Of a stretch of 64,000 nucleotides of DNA, positions 47,101-57,099 are shown one piece after another. The notes below the pieces were generated by a model. That model saw only the letters and a list, made by a program, of their open reading frames with translations. It searched no databases and had not been told where the DNA came from. The translations under genes and the position numbers were made by a program. Source of the DNA: Pseudoscleropodium purum. Lineage: Eukaryota > Streptophyta > Bryopsida > Hypnales > Brachytheciaceae. Positions within the stretch are counted from its first letter, which is position 1; each line of letters begins with the position of its first letter. Location of the stretch: the NCBI GenBank assembly GCA_963969395.1, contig OZ017800.1, positions 15,532,479 through 15,596,478 of the forward strand, written 5' to 3'.

Positions 47101-49440
47101 ATAGAGAGTATGAATTTAGAAGTCAAATTTTAATCAAATTTTTAATGAGTTAAATTTGGTTTTGGATTTGATCTAAATTCCAATGATATTGCTATATAAG
47201 TTAATTAGAATTTCAAATTTAGAATTTGATCAAAATCCTAATCAAATTCAACTTCAAATCAATTTATGATTCAAATATCTTAATGAAAATTCAAATTTTG
47301 ATTAAACTATGATGAATTTAAGTTCTAATGCAAGTTTCATTCAACTTTCTTTATGATGTAATTTGAATGGAGTTCAAAATAGACTTGTAGTTTAATTTCT
47401 AATTGATGTTATAAAGTTCAATATAAAAAATATACTTAGTGAAATTTAGAGATTTCACCAAGATGTTAAGATTGCCCCAAATTATTCTTCACAATTTTTT
47501 CATCACAAATCTAAATAGATTGAATCAAAGCTTCACATATATTCTAAACCATAATATTTGAAATGAATATGAAATTCAAAGAAAGATAATAAGATTTTCT
47601 ATTTTATGACAAAGTTCACTAAAAATTGACATGATAAGAACTTGCTTGAAATCCATTTTGTCCCTCAAGATGACTATAGTAAATTAGGGATTACAATTTG
47701 ATTTTTTTGTGTTGAACTTTTCAACATGTAAGTTCTAAGCTATTCCAAATCCTAAATTTGAAATATTTAACAATTGAACTATTTAATTCTAAAATTTTCC
47801 TAAACCACTTCAAAAAAAATGATTGTTTGATTTTTGAAGCAAGTTAAATTAAATTTTACCACTAAAATTAGATTTCAATATCAATCATTTATAAAAAATT
47901 TCATGAAAATCATAATTTTATGAAGGAAATATAGGCCTTCAAAGTCTGCTGACTTTTCAAAATGAAAATGAAAAGAATTAAATAAAACTACCTCTACAAA
48001 ACAAGTTGTCCGATCTTCAAAACAAGTTATAAAGAAATGAAGATTTCATGACTAAAATAGACTTCAATACTAAAAGATTCCAACAAGTTTCATGAGAAAT
48101 GGACTTGTAATGGAGGAGATCCAAGCCTCTCAAGTTTGCTAACTTTGCAAAATGAAAATGAAAATGGATGAACAAAACAAATACACTCCTCACAAACAAA
48201 AAGCTCCAACCATGGTGCAATGGTGGGAGCACTTGACTTCCATCCAACTAGTTTGGGGTTCAAATCTTGATGGCAATGGACAAAAAAGTTTTTTGTTTTT
48301 GTTTTAATTTGTTCTAATTTCGGATTTGACCAAGACAAAACCAACAAAGATATATTGATAGTTGGTCCCTAACTACTGGAAAGAATCAATACAAATTTTG
48401 TTGATTTTGTCTTCAATTGGATTAAATTCTTCTAAGTAAATATAGAACCACCCATAGTCAACCCTTAAGCAATTTTGGACATGATCTGGAGTTATACAAG
48501 GCAAAGCAAAATTTTCCTATGTGCAAAGATAGAAATGATGGAGATTACAAAAAAATTGGTAATTTTATTGCTTGAAATCATTTTACTATGAATTTTGGGA
48601 GGCAAAAATGCTACGAATCCATAGCCAATGTTTACTGTTTAGAGTCTTCCAATTTGTCATTCAAGAACTACTTTGAAAAGGAGAAAAAAAAATTATTGAA
48701 GCTTTTGTTGGAAATCTCTTCCAACCTTAGTTGGAAATACCTACACCCTATAGGTTGGACGTTAGGCTTTGGTTGGTAATGGCTGGTCTCACCTTAGTAA
48801 TGAAAGTACCAAAAAAACATATTTCTAAGCTTTGGTTGGAAATTTGTTCTAGCTTTAGTTGAAAATATTGCATCCTACATGTTGAATATTAGATGTGGTT
48901 GGAAATTGGTACAAATACCTTACAATTTTATTGTTGTTTGATACATCAAAGTCCCTTTCATCACTACCACTTATTGTATTGCCATTCAATGCCATTGATG
49001 GTTTTTCTTACCCCACATAGTATTAATGACATTCTAATTATTAAAATTTGGAGGAGATTCATCTAGAATCTCTTGGATTTTCCATCCCTCTACATGATCA
49101 TTTTGCAACTTTAGTGCTCTTTTTTCTTGTATTTCTTGATTTGCATCCTGACCTTAAGAATTTATAGTGTATATTTTACTTGGACAATGGACCCATTTGA
49201 TATTCATTGCTTTAGGATTTAGGGAGAAAATGCTTGTGACTTCAAAGCCCTTCTTGATGTTTTGGGAACTTAGAGCTCTTCTAACTTTCTAAGTCCCCAA
49301 GATATTTAAAAAGTTAAAATTTTTTTATATGAAATTTGCCTTAGTGAATTGAAGTCTGTTTGTCTCTTTATGCCCTCTATAGAGAAATGTCATATAATTT
49401 CTCTTGAACCCTATTGACGAAGTGCATCGAACCTTTATAA
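47100..49440. other. AT-rich intergenic DNA, no gene
   Basis: Only short random open frames are present. Contains the SINE-like segment at 48190 and fragments near 47940 and 48118 of a GTCTGCTGACTTT word shared with the foldback family ends. Confidence 0.5.
48190..48310 (+). mobile_element. tRNA-derived SINE-like segment
   Basis: The RNA polymerase III A-box-like TGGTGCAATGGTGG and the B-box-like GGTTCAAATC are ~45 bp apart, as in tRNA-derived SINEs. A T-rich tail follows (GTTTTTTGTTTTTG). There is no tRNA cloverleaf with an acceptor stem, so this is not a tRNA gene. Confidence 0.6.
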
Positions 49441-49990
49441 AAAAATTTTACTATGTTTTCATCACAAACGCTCTAAAACTGCCATTTCTAATACAAGTAC
49501 TAAATTTTAGAAAAAAACACAATTCTAGACACATAACTAAATTATCTTGTAGTAATTTGGTTTCAAAAGATGAGAAAAAAATTTGAAAAATTTCTACCAT
49601 GTAAATTGCAAGATATTAGTATTTAAATTGAAAAAAAAAATCTTTTTTTAGCCCTACAAAAAATAGAGTAGTTGTAATTCACAAAGTCACATTTTGTAAG
49701 AATTTATGTCCAAAATGGTGGCACTTTTTTGGATTCATTATTCAAAGCAAGTTGTTTAAATGCTTCAAAAATTTCAAACCATTTGGAATTGTACAACATA
49801 TAGGAAAAAATAGTTAGTATAAAAAAATAGAGAATGAATCAAAGTACTAAATTATCAAGAATTTAGTTATGAAATTGAAAATTTTCAATTCCTATAGTTG
49901 TAATGTTTTAATAGGCAATTTATTTCTATGATTTTATTTTTTTATTTTTTATTTTCAAATATTAAAAGTTGAGTTAATCCCTACAGGTCA
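49440..49990 (+). repeat. Dispersed repeat family R1, copy 2
   Basis: Collinear with 3430-3960, with landmarks ATTGCAAGATATTAG, GCCCTACAAAAAA and ACAACATATAGGAAAAAA. A short further piece starting CAGAGACTATGTTTTCACC at 49988 restarts the same sequence immediately before block copy 2. Copy 2 therefore joins directly into this repeat. Confidence 0.6.
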
Positions 49991-50303
49991 GAGACTATGT
50001 TTTCACCAAAAAAGATTTAAAATTCCCATTTCCAATACAAGTACCAAATTTTAGAAGAAAAACATTTTTGAACACATGTAATCCATCCTTGTTTCCTAGG
50101 TGATGGGAATGTTATGAAAATTTGTCGAATATTTGTAATTTTCATAAATTTGATGGCCATGAAAATGATGAAATATAGAAATATAGAAAATCAATTGCAT
50201 TAATTAAGCATTCTCCACCGTAAAAATTTAAAGAAACTTTGATGTATGTTCACATTTTCCTAAAGGCAGTTGTAGTTGTGGGTCCCAAGAGGGACTATGG
50301 CCT

Positions 50304-50814
50304 ACAATGACAATGAGCTCAAAAGAGGAGAACCCTCTAGTTCCTCTAATTTTCCTCCCCCTCCCTCAACAAAAAAAATGAGAGCTGTTGATTTAAAATT
50401 TACAAAAAATCCTCCCCCTTTGGATGCCATCTATTTGGATATAGATACAGGTGTGGATATAGATATGGAATACAGATATGGAATACAGTTCGGAATATGA
50501 TATGGGATATGGTACCAATACATATCATGGACACATGTACAGTAAAATATATGGATATGATACGGGAATATAGATACTATATGAGGATATGGATATAGGA
50601 TTTATCCCATATCAAATGCCACCCCACCTTCACCTCAAAATTACAAAGTGGAGGGATGGTTTGGTTTTCAAACAAAAATTAAATTAATAAGAATAAAATT
50701 GGTGGGCTTAAGAAAATTAAAAGCCTAGGGGGATTAATAAAAACAAATGGATTTTATTTTATTTGAGCTCATTGTGATAGTTTTGTCACACAATGACAAT
50801 GAGCTGAAAAGAGG
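50304..50814. mobile_element. Insertion in block copy 2 with GGATAT minisatellite
   Basis: The insertion is bounded by near-identical direct repeats containing ACAATGACAATGAGCT and AAAAGAGG (50303-50328 and 50789-50814). ACAATGAGCTCAAA on the left also has an inverted partner, TTTGAGCTCATTGT, at ~50763-50776. The middle, 50440-50620, is an imperfect array of GGATATAGATA/GGAATACAGATA units. No transposase is encoded; the class is unclear. Confidence 0.55.
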
Positions 50815-50846
50815 CAGTAACTGCAGTTGGGTGTAGAGTGTGAAGC

Positions 50847-51248
50847 TCATCTTTGCCAAAGCTCCAGTGTCGTTACACAACAACCGGCTTGACAGGCAAC
50901 CAGAGAGAGCACATTGCCCGTGTAGTTCGTCAAGATGGTCGACTCGAAGGTGCAGGAATCGTTCAACGGATTCGCAAGGAAACTGATAGTCGGATCCGGA
51001 TTCGTCGGATTGATCGTGAGCTCATCGTACACGCTTCTGAAAATCGCTTCCGTGCAATTCTTGTCCTGGAACAAATTGAGTTCGACGTAAAATTCGACGA
51101 ACACCAGCGCTAGGAGCAGCAGCAAGAAGCCCACAACAACAACAACAACAGAGGTCGTCAGGAGGGAGCCCACGGTGGTGAATGGATGGATCGATCGCCC
51201 ATGGCCGGTGAATTCGTTCAAGCACTCATCGAGTAGATGGTGATGCAA
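50847..51248 (-). pseudogene. Secreted-protein pseudogene SP2
   Basis: This is homologous to SP1 and SP3 over the signal peptide and central region, but with three lesions. The start codon equivalent to MGSL is GTG instead of ATG (near 51172). A one-base deletion near 50881 in the GGGTTG run shifts the frame after VACQAG. The 3' end with the last Cys and the TKFDKF motif is deleted and replaced by unrelated flank, ending in a stop at 50847-50849. An upstream in-frame ATG at 51246-51248 could still start a frame, adding 25 residues before the hydrophobic segment. The TATA box seen in SP1 is altered to ATATACAGG. Confidence 0.8.
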
Positions 51249-51813
51249 CTTGGAAGAGTATTACGAGTTGATGGCAATGTCTGAATCCTGTATATGGGTT
51301 GGCAGATTCCTTAGATTATACTTAGGTTCATTTGGAAATTAAAGATCGATTGGCACGTACTCTGTAGCGAGCTAGCTGGCCTGGCTTGCTTGACCGATGA
51401 TTTGATGGTACCAATGGCAGTAAAGTCCGCAAAAAATCGATCCACCACGTTGTGTTTGAAATCAACGGATCGAATTGGTCACGAACTGTCTGCAAAGTAC
51501 GAAAGTGATGCACGGCGAAGTCACAAGGATGGGGACGAGGGTGCCTGACGGCCTGCTGACGGCAGAGCTTCCCGGAGTCGGGATTCAGGCAAGAGGTACG
51601 GAGCGGATAGCTCGCAGGAGATTGGTCTCCCACTCTCCCTCTTCTTTCTTTGGAGAGGTCAGTCCTATCAACCGACTCGCCTCCTTATCTTAGGAAGAAG
51701 CCAGCAGTGCGTTGATGTCACTTGGGTGAATCCACAAAGCACTTGTGCACTGTTTGGGCATCACACATTACGTACCAGAGAACGCGCCCTCTGGGGCGCA
51801 TTCTGCCATGTAC

Positions 51814-52495
51814 TGTAAGCAGGCTCATGGGCTCGCGAGCCTTGGCGTTAACGCATGGAGGGTGCGTTCCGTGCTGTTAAGAGCAAGTTCCCGTGCATAA
51901 TTGTGGCAATGGATCAACGTTCCCATCATAATCGACTTCTTTGGCAAAGTCTGGCACAACCTGTTGATTCTGCAAATGAATTCGGCTACAAATAAAGTAG
52001 CCCGAATCAATGAACTTACGGGGAATACCGGCATTTAGTTACAAGTTAGCTGGTTGAAATCAGGAATTGCCTAATTGATTCAAAATCTTTAAGGCAAAAA
52101 TCGATCATTTAAGAGGAAAATCAAAAAATATTCTTTGTTTTTTAAAGGGCTTGCAAAGAGAATGCTTCAAACAATTGGTTGGTCCAAGAAAATGTAGGAT
52201 TTTAGCCAATTAAGCTAAAAATTTCCCTAGATTGTGGCCCAAATTGCTCACATCTGTTCTTAACGACATCTTTGATGGTATCTATATACGAGTGGGTCAT
52301 TGTTGGCCTTTTAAGCCACCAAAATGATATCTAACATTGATTGATGTATCTAGAAATTGTTGCGATTGGGTAGAGTGTTGGTTTGGGGTGGCTTCTCCCT
52401 TTGATTGAACCAATGGCTACGAAATTTTAAATGAAGATGTATTGTACTTGGGGAGGTCACACCCCTTCATGTATTACAACTACAAACGTGCATTA
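51814..52495. other. Intergenic DNA, no gene
   Basis: Mixed-composition sequence between block copy 2 and the first hAT-like MITE. The minus-strand open frame at 51825-52034 has no recognisable domain. Confidence 0.5.
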
Positions 52496-52503
52496 ACTAC
52501 ATA

Positions 52504-52781
52504 CATGGTTGTCATAGTGGATGGACGTCCGATTCGCCCGTCCGTTAGAGGTCCCGCCCATCTGATACAGTCAACACATAGTTGACTTTCTCATAACGGA
52601 AAAATAGGCCACGCGGATGCCATGTGGATTAAGGAACATGCTAGGCGTGGACGAGATCGTCAGGGCGCATTCCGAGGTGACGTGTCATTCCGCAAAATTG
52701 CACAAGTGACAAAATTAAAGCCATCCGGACCGTCCGTCCGTCCTGTCCGATGACCCTAACTCGCCCATTATGACAACCATG
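52504..52781. mobile_element. hAT-like MITE, copy 1
   Basis: Inverted ends CATGGTTGTCATAGTGG and CCATTATGACAACCATG. Flanks ACTACATA and ACCAAATA match at 6 of 8 positions, consistent with a decayed 8-bp target duplication. GGACCGTCCGTCCGTCCTG-type words and a TAGTTGAC-containing core are shared with the next element. 278 bp, non-coding. Confidence 0.75.
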
Positions 52782-52894
52782 ACCAAATATTTGTTTGGGG
52801 GCTATTTATTTAGTAATTATGAATTAAAGGACCCTCTTAGTAGAAAAATAGGTTACTTCAAGATCTTAAGTTTAAGCACCTTGTAGGTAATTAT

Positions 52895-53191
52895 CAGAGT
52901 TGTCATAGTGGACGAACAGACAGCCTGTTCGATGTAGTCAACATGTAGTTGACTATCTATGAAGGTAAAAAAAAATGACATGAACTTATCGCCTTGACTA
53001 AATAGCATCCCCGCCCTAATTGACACCAACATGGAATGCCATGTCATGTAACAAAGTTACAAAGGTAACTCATGGTAATTTTTTTTTTACTTGAAAAAAT
53101 TTGAGTCACTAAATTAAAAAAAGTTGTCTGATGGACTGCCAGTCCACCTGTCCTGTCCGATGACCCTAACCCACCCGATGTGACAACTCTG
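52895..53191. mobile_element. hAT-like MITE, copy 2, with exact 8-bp target duplication
   Basis: Inverted ends CAGAGTTGTCATAGTGG and GATGTGACAACTCTG. The flanks are GTAATTAT on both sides (52887-52894 and 53192-53199), an exact 8-bp target duplication. CA-start termini, 8-bp duplications and short length are the hallmarks of hAT-derived MITEs. It shares the TAGTTGACT core and CCTGTCCGATGACCCTAAC with the element 114 bp upstream. 297 bp, non-coding. Confidence 0.88.
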
Positions 53192-53329
53192 GTAATTATA
53201 AATGAAAATATAGCTTAATTCTTGGTACACTATAATACTTAATTATAAACTTTAGGAATTTTGTTTTGTTTGATAACAAAGGATATAGGATGAATGCTGG
53301 CATGAATGTACTCAATTTAGATAATTAGG

Positions 53330-54543
53330 CCAAATGCTAAATGCCACTTGGGACTTTAGACAATCATAACTTTTGCATTCAATATCGAAATCACATATTT
53401 CTTGGTGCATTTGAATGCTCTTCAACAGTCGAAACTAGAGAGCAGAAAACGAAATTAGATCGACCGATGATTTTGTTTATTCCAATGAATGACAGAACAC
53501 TTGCTCAATGTTCAGCAAAAGAGGCAATTCAGACTGCCCCTCCCATACGTACATCGATCATTCTGCTTCTGCTCACTGGTAGTTCACTGCTTGATCACCA
53601 TGCACCATATATACACCATGCACCAATTCAAACCTGGTCGTGATCTTCCTATTGAGCACTATTTTTGAACCAGCTAGTTTACTTACAGAGAAATTCCTCT
53701 TACTAACCGAGCTCAATCGATGTTGGTTAATTCAGCTCCAGCTAGTCTGTAGTACATATATCGGCGATCATCGATCTCCACTAGCTAGCTTGCGAGAGAA
53801 GGAATTTGTCGAATTTCGTTCCCGCTGGTCCCGATGAGCACGCCCCGATGTTACCTAGATCGAACCAAATATTGAGGGCACTAGTGCCGCTACATAACAA
53901 TCCGGCTTGACAGGCGACCAGAGAGAGCACATCGGCCGTGCAGTTAATCAAGATGGCCGACTCGAAGGTGTAGGATTCGTTGAACGGATCCGCGAAGAAA
54001 GTGGCGTTCGGAGTCTCACTGATATCTTGGTACGAGCGTTGGTAAGTGGAGATCCCACTTCCTTCGGTGCAATTGCCGTCCTGGAACAAATTGAGTTGGA
54101 CGTAACGGTCGCCGTACACCAGCGCTGGGAGCAGCAGCAAGAAGCCCACAACAACAACAACAACAGAGGGCTTCATGAGGGAGCCCATGGTGTGAATTGA
54201 TCGATCGATCGGTCGAAACACTAGCTCGTGAATTCGTTCGTTCAAGCACTGATCGAATAGATCGATGGTGATGCAACTTGGAAGAGTAACTACGCCTTGA
54301 GATCGAGTTGAGTTGATCGATGGCAATGCTTGAATCCTATATTTGGGTTGGCAAACTCCTTAAGTAGATTATACTGTGCTTATGTTCATTTGGAAAGATC
54401 GGTTGGCACGCACTCGATCTGTAGCTAGCTAGCTGGCCTTGCTTGACCGATCCTTCGATTAATTTTACGAATGTCAGCTCCTGGAGTCCGCAAAAAATCG
54501 ATCCATCACGTACGTCGCGTTTGAAACAAACGGATCGAATTGA
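53330..54543. repeat. Duplicated block, copy 3 (contains SP3)
   Basis: Matches 38250-39435 of copy 1 from CACTTGGGACTTTAGACAATC on the left to AACGGATCGAATTGAAC on the right. It covers the 3' flank, the gene, the leader and ~350 bp of upstream DNA. Beyond 54543 the sequence is unrelated to the other copies. Confidence 0.85.
53781..54188 (-). CDS. Small secreted Cys-containing protein SP3
   Basis: 135 residues, intronless. The signal peptide (MGSLMK, Val/Leu core, ALVYG, likely cleavage after residue 26) is nearly identical to SP1. The mature protein keeps the four family Cys (40, 93, 99, 117) and adds Cys83 in INCTAD. Sequons include NCT at 39, NAT at 61, NES at 70 and NCT at 82. The conserved end is GPAGTKFDKF. 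The start is placed at 54186-54188 to match SP1. An in-frame ATG at 54324-54326 would add 46 residues before the signal peptide and is probably in the leader. Function is unknown; the fate is secretion and probably glycosylation. Confidence 0.8.
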   Translation of the reverse strand: MGSLMKPSVVVVVVGFLLLLPALVYGDRYVQLNLFQDGNCTEGSGISTYQRSYQDISETPNATFFADPFNESYTFESAILINCTADVLSLVACQAGLLCSGTSALNIWFDLGNIGACSSGPAGTKFDKFLLSQAS

Positions 54544-54750
54544 ACACAGGGAGACCGGCGCGCGGGCCATCACCCCACCCACCGGTCTCGCAACCAGCGC
54601 GTGCTTTTGACCCCCACCTCCCCTCGGGTGTCGCGATTCAGAGTGAGGCGAGGCTGTGACGTACGGCGCGGAACCTTCACAGACCCTGCCGGAACACGAA
54701 GAAGCGCTTTCAATGAATCGAACTCTCAAACGTACTCCTTGTTAAGTTAC
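54544..54750. other. GC-rich segment replacing the upstream flank in block copy 3
   Basis: A ~180 bp island (GACCGGCGCGCGGGCC, CACCTCCCCTCGGGTG) follows exactly where similarity to copies 1 and 2 ends, then gives way to AT-rich DNA. The minus-strand open frame through it (54337-54729) has no recognisable domain and no support from the other copies. Confidence 0.5.
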
Positions 54751-55140
54751 ACAAGGTCTCCAGTGAGTGACTCTTAAAGTGTTTCTTATCCTTCAAACAC
54801 TTGCCAAAGGAAATTGCGAAATTAGAGATTTAATAAAGAAAAATAAAGAAAAATTGTGGAATGAATAAGTATCTACATACACTTCCACAAAATAAAAATC
54901 TAAAATTCTAAAATGATTTTTGATAAATTAATAAGTTGTAATCAAACTTAGTGATGGCAATTAACTTTTCATGCACATAAATTATTTTTTGACAATTTTA
55001 AGCAACTAGAACGACATTTTTATTAATAATAATTTTTGGTTAGAAATTATGCTAATTTCAAAATTTTATGAAGTTCAATACTATAGAATAAAATTTAACC
55101 CCAAATTTTTGAATTTTTTATGATTCACTTTAGAAATATC

Positions 55141-55427
55141 ATTAGGGGAGATTTGAGGGCAAAAACAAACTGTTTGGGGCATGTTTCCATTGTTGTTCCC
55201 TGCACTAAAGGGTATGGCTGGTTGTAAAAAAGTATTTAAAATCAAAAAATTAATTCTTGAAATACAAAAAGAAGTTGAAAAAAGAAATTAATTTTTTGGG
55301 GGGGGAAATGACATGGCACTCTCTTGGGCATGTTAAATTGCATTGCTCGTTGCATTTATAGAGTGTTCACATTGTTCAAAAGGTTGGGGAACTCACAGTC
55401 TTGGTTTGGCTTCAAAAATTCTCTAAT
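55141..55427. mobile_element. CATTAGAG-family MITE
   Basis: The left end ATTAGGGGAGATTTGAGGGC and right end AAAAATTCTCTAAT are inverted partners. The right arm GGGGAACTCACAGTC matches GGGAACTCACAGCCC of the element at 41.1-41.4 kb. Non-coding, ~287 bp. Confidence 0.55.
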
Positions 55428-55429
55428 AA

Positions 55430-56430
55430 CTAAAGCTTTTGAGAAAATAATTTATGAAAATTTCATGCTATTTCTAAATTCTCAAAAGAAATTGGATATA
55501 TTTTTAATTGAATTATAAAAAACAAAAAATGCAAAGTTGTATTGCAATTAGTGGTGGTTCACTTCATTAAATTTTAAAATTTGTGAAATTATAAAAAAAT
55601 TCTCATTCCAATTACTAAAGATTTTTGAAAAAAATAAACTTGCACCAAAAGTTATTTTATCACTAATAATTTTAATGATAAATTATTAAGAAATAAAAAT
55701 ATATTTTAAAAATTTTACATGATCATTTCATATGAAACTTTTACTTCAATTAATAGTAAATCAAGAACTATTTTGAAATTTTATTTATTAATTTTTGAAA
55801 TTAAAAAATACTACATTTCCCTAAGGTTTAAAAATAATTTTTTGTTTTGGAGGGCCATTCTTTTTATTACTATTTTTATTCTCCCAAAGCTACATTCTTT
55901 CCATATAAAGTTTATCATCTAAAATTGGTATTATCTAAAAATCGAATCATCAATATATTTTAATTTTAAATCCATATATACAAAACAAAGTACTATTGTC
56001 CTTCGTATAGTTTGAATTAAAAATTTCAAACCATATATGTCAAAAAAACTATCAAAGTATGACAACTCATTGAAAATTTTCATTGTCTAACAGTTGTTGG
56101 GCCTTGATGGATTCATATTCATTATTGCACATCAATTTGTTTATTCTTAAAACAATGTATCATATTCTTATTGAATACTTCAAGCCTCATACAACCTCAA
56201 CCATATACATTTTCACTTGACATGTAGATTGTTTCTTCAAAAGAAATTTAACCCCTAAAAGACCAGCTTGTGTTTTTTGGCTATATAGAAATTTGGACAT
56301 GTATTTGTGACCAAAAATTTCCATATTTTAGGCTGAAATTTTCATAGAAGATGTAAACAAGGAATATTTTTTGTATGCAACAAATTTCATGACATTTGGA
56401 AATAGGAGTCAAAAGCTATAGCCTAATATG
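55430..56430. other. AT-rich intergenic DNA, no gene
   Basis: Strong AT bias. Open frames at 55324-55518 and 55719-55922 have no coding character. Confidence 0.5.
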
Positions 56431-56439
56431 CTACTTTTT

Positions 56440-57085
56440 CTTTTTTTTTGTAATTGGGCAGTTTGGGCAGATTTTTAAAAATCACTTTTTTTTAAAATCC
56501 AAAATTTAAAATTGGTTTTCTAGACTTATATATACAAGGAAAGCTTTGAATCATTCCATTTTGATCAACAAGTCAAGATTATGAGGATTTTTTGTTTGCG
56601 GGTAGTTATAGATTCCCTACTCTAAAATAAACTTTGAAATCCTTTATCTTACCCAATTTTTAATATTTTTGAAAAAGAAAATCCTAGGATGTAAATTGTT
56701 TACTACAACATTTCAACCATTGGGATTGTCATTTTCCAATTCCATATTTTAATTCTTAATAATTTAGTATTTTGAATCATTGTCTACTACTACTACCTAC
56801 TTACCATTTTTTTCCTACATGTTGTACAATTCCAAATGATCTGAAATTTTTTATGCATGTGGAAAACTTGTCTATGAAAAAGAATCCAAAGAAGCACCAT
56901 CATTTTGGTCATTTTTCATAGAAAAATGAGCTTGTGAAGTGCAACTGCTGCTTGGCTTTTTGTAGGGCAAAAAAAAATGATTTTAGTGAATCAAAATCCT
57001 TATATTTTGCAATCCACGTAGTGGAAATCTCTGAAATTTTTATTACATGTATTTGATACTTAGAAGTTTTGAAAATAAAAATTGT
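56440..57085 (-). repeat. Dispersed repeat family R1, inverted copy
   Basis: Inverted relative to 3430-4145. Contains the complements of the R1 landmarks: TTTTTCCTACATGTTGTAC, TTTTTGTAGGGC and ATATTTTGCAATCCACG. Same order, reversed. No conserved frame. Confidence 0.55.
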
Positions 57086-57099
57086 GGTCATGAAGAAAT

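Larger units (their letters stand above)
50090..51813. repeat. Duplicated block, copy 2 (rearranged)
   Basis: 50090-50303 matches 37616-37825. 50304-50815 is a new insertion. 50815-50860 resumes the match at 37833-37860. The sequence then jumps to the match with 38790 onward, and 50862-51813 matches 38790-39755. The jump means ~930 bp present in copy 1, including the end of the secreted-protein gene, are missing. Confidence 0.8.

Noticed and set aside
48190..48270. Possible tRNA gene
   Set aside because: A/B-box-like words are present but there is no acceptor-stem pairing or anticodon arm, so a SINE is the better reading.
54337..54729. 130-codon minus-strand open frame upstream of SP3
   Set aside because: It spans a breakpoint between duplicated flank and a GC-rich segment and has no counterpart in the other copies.
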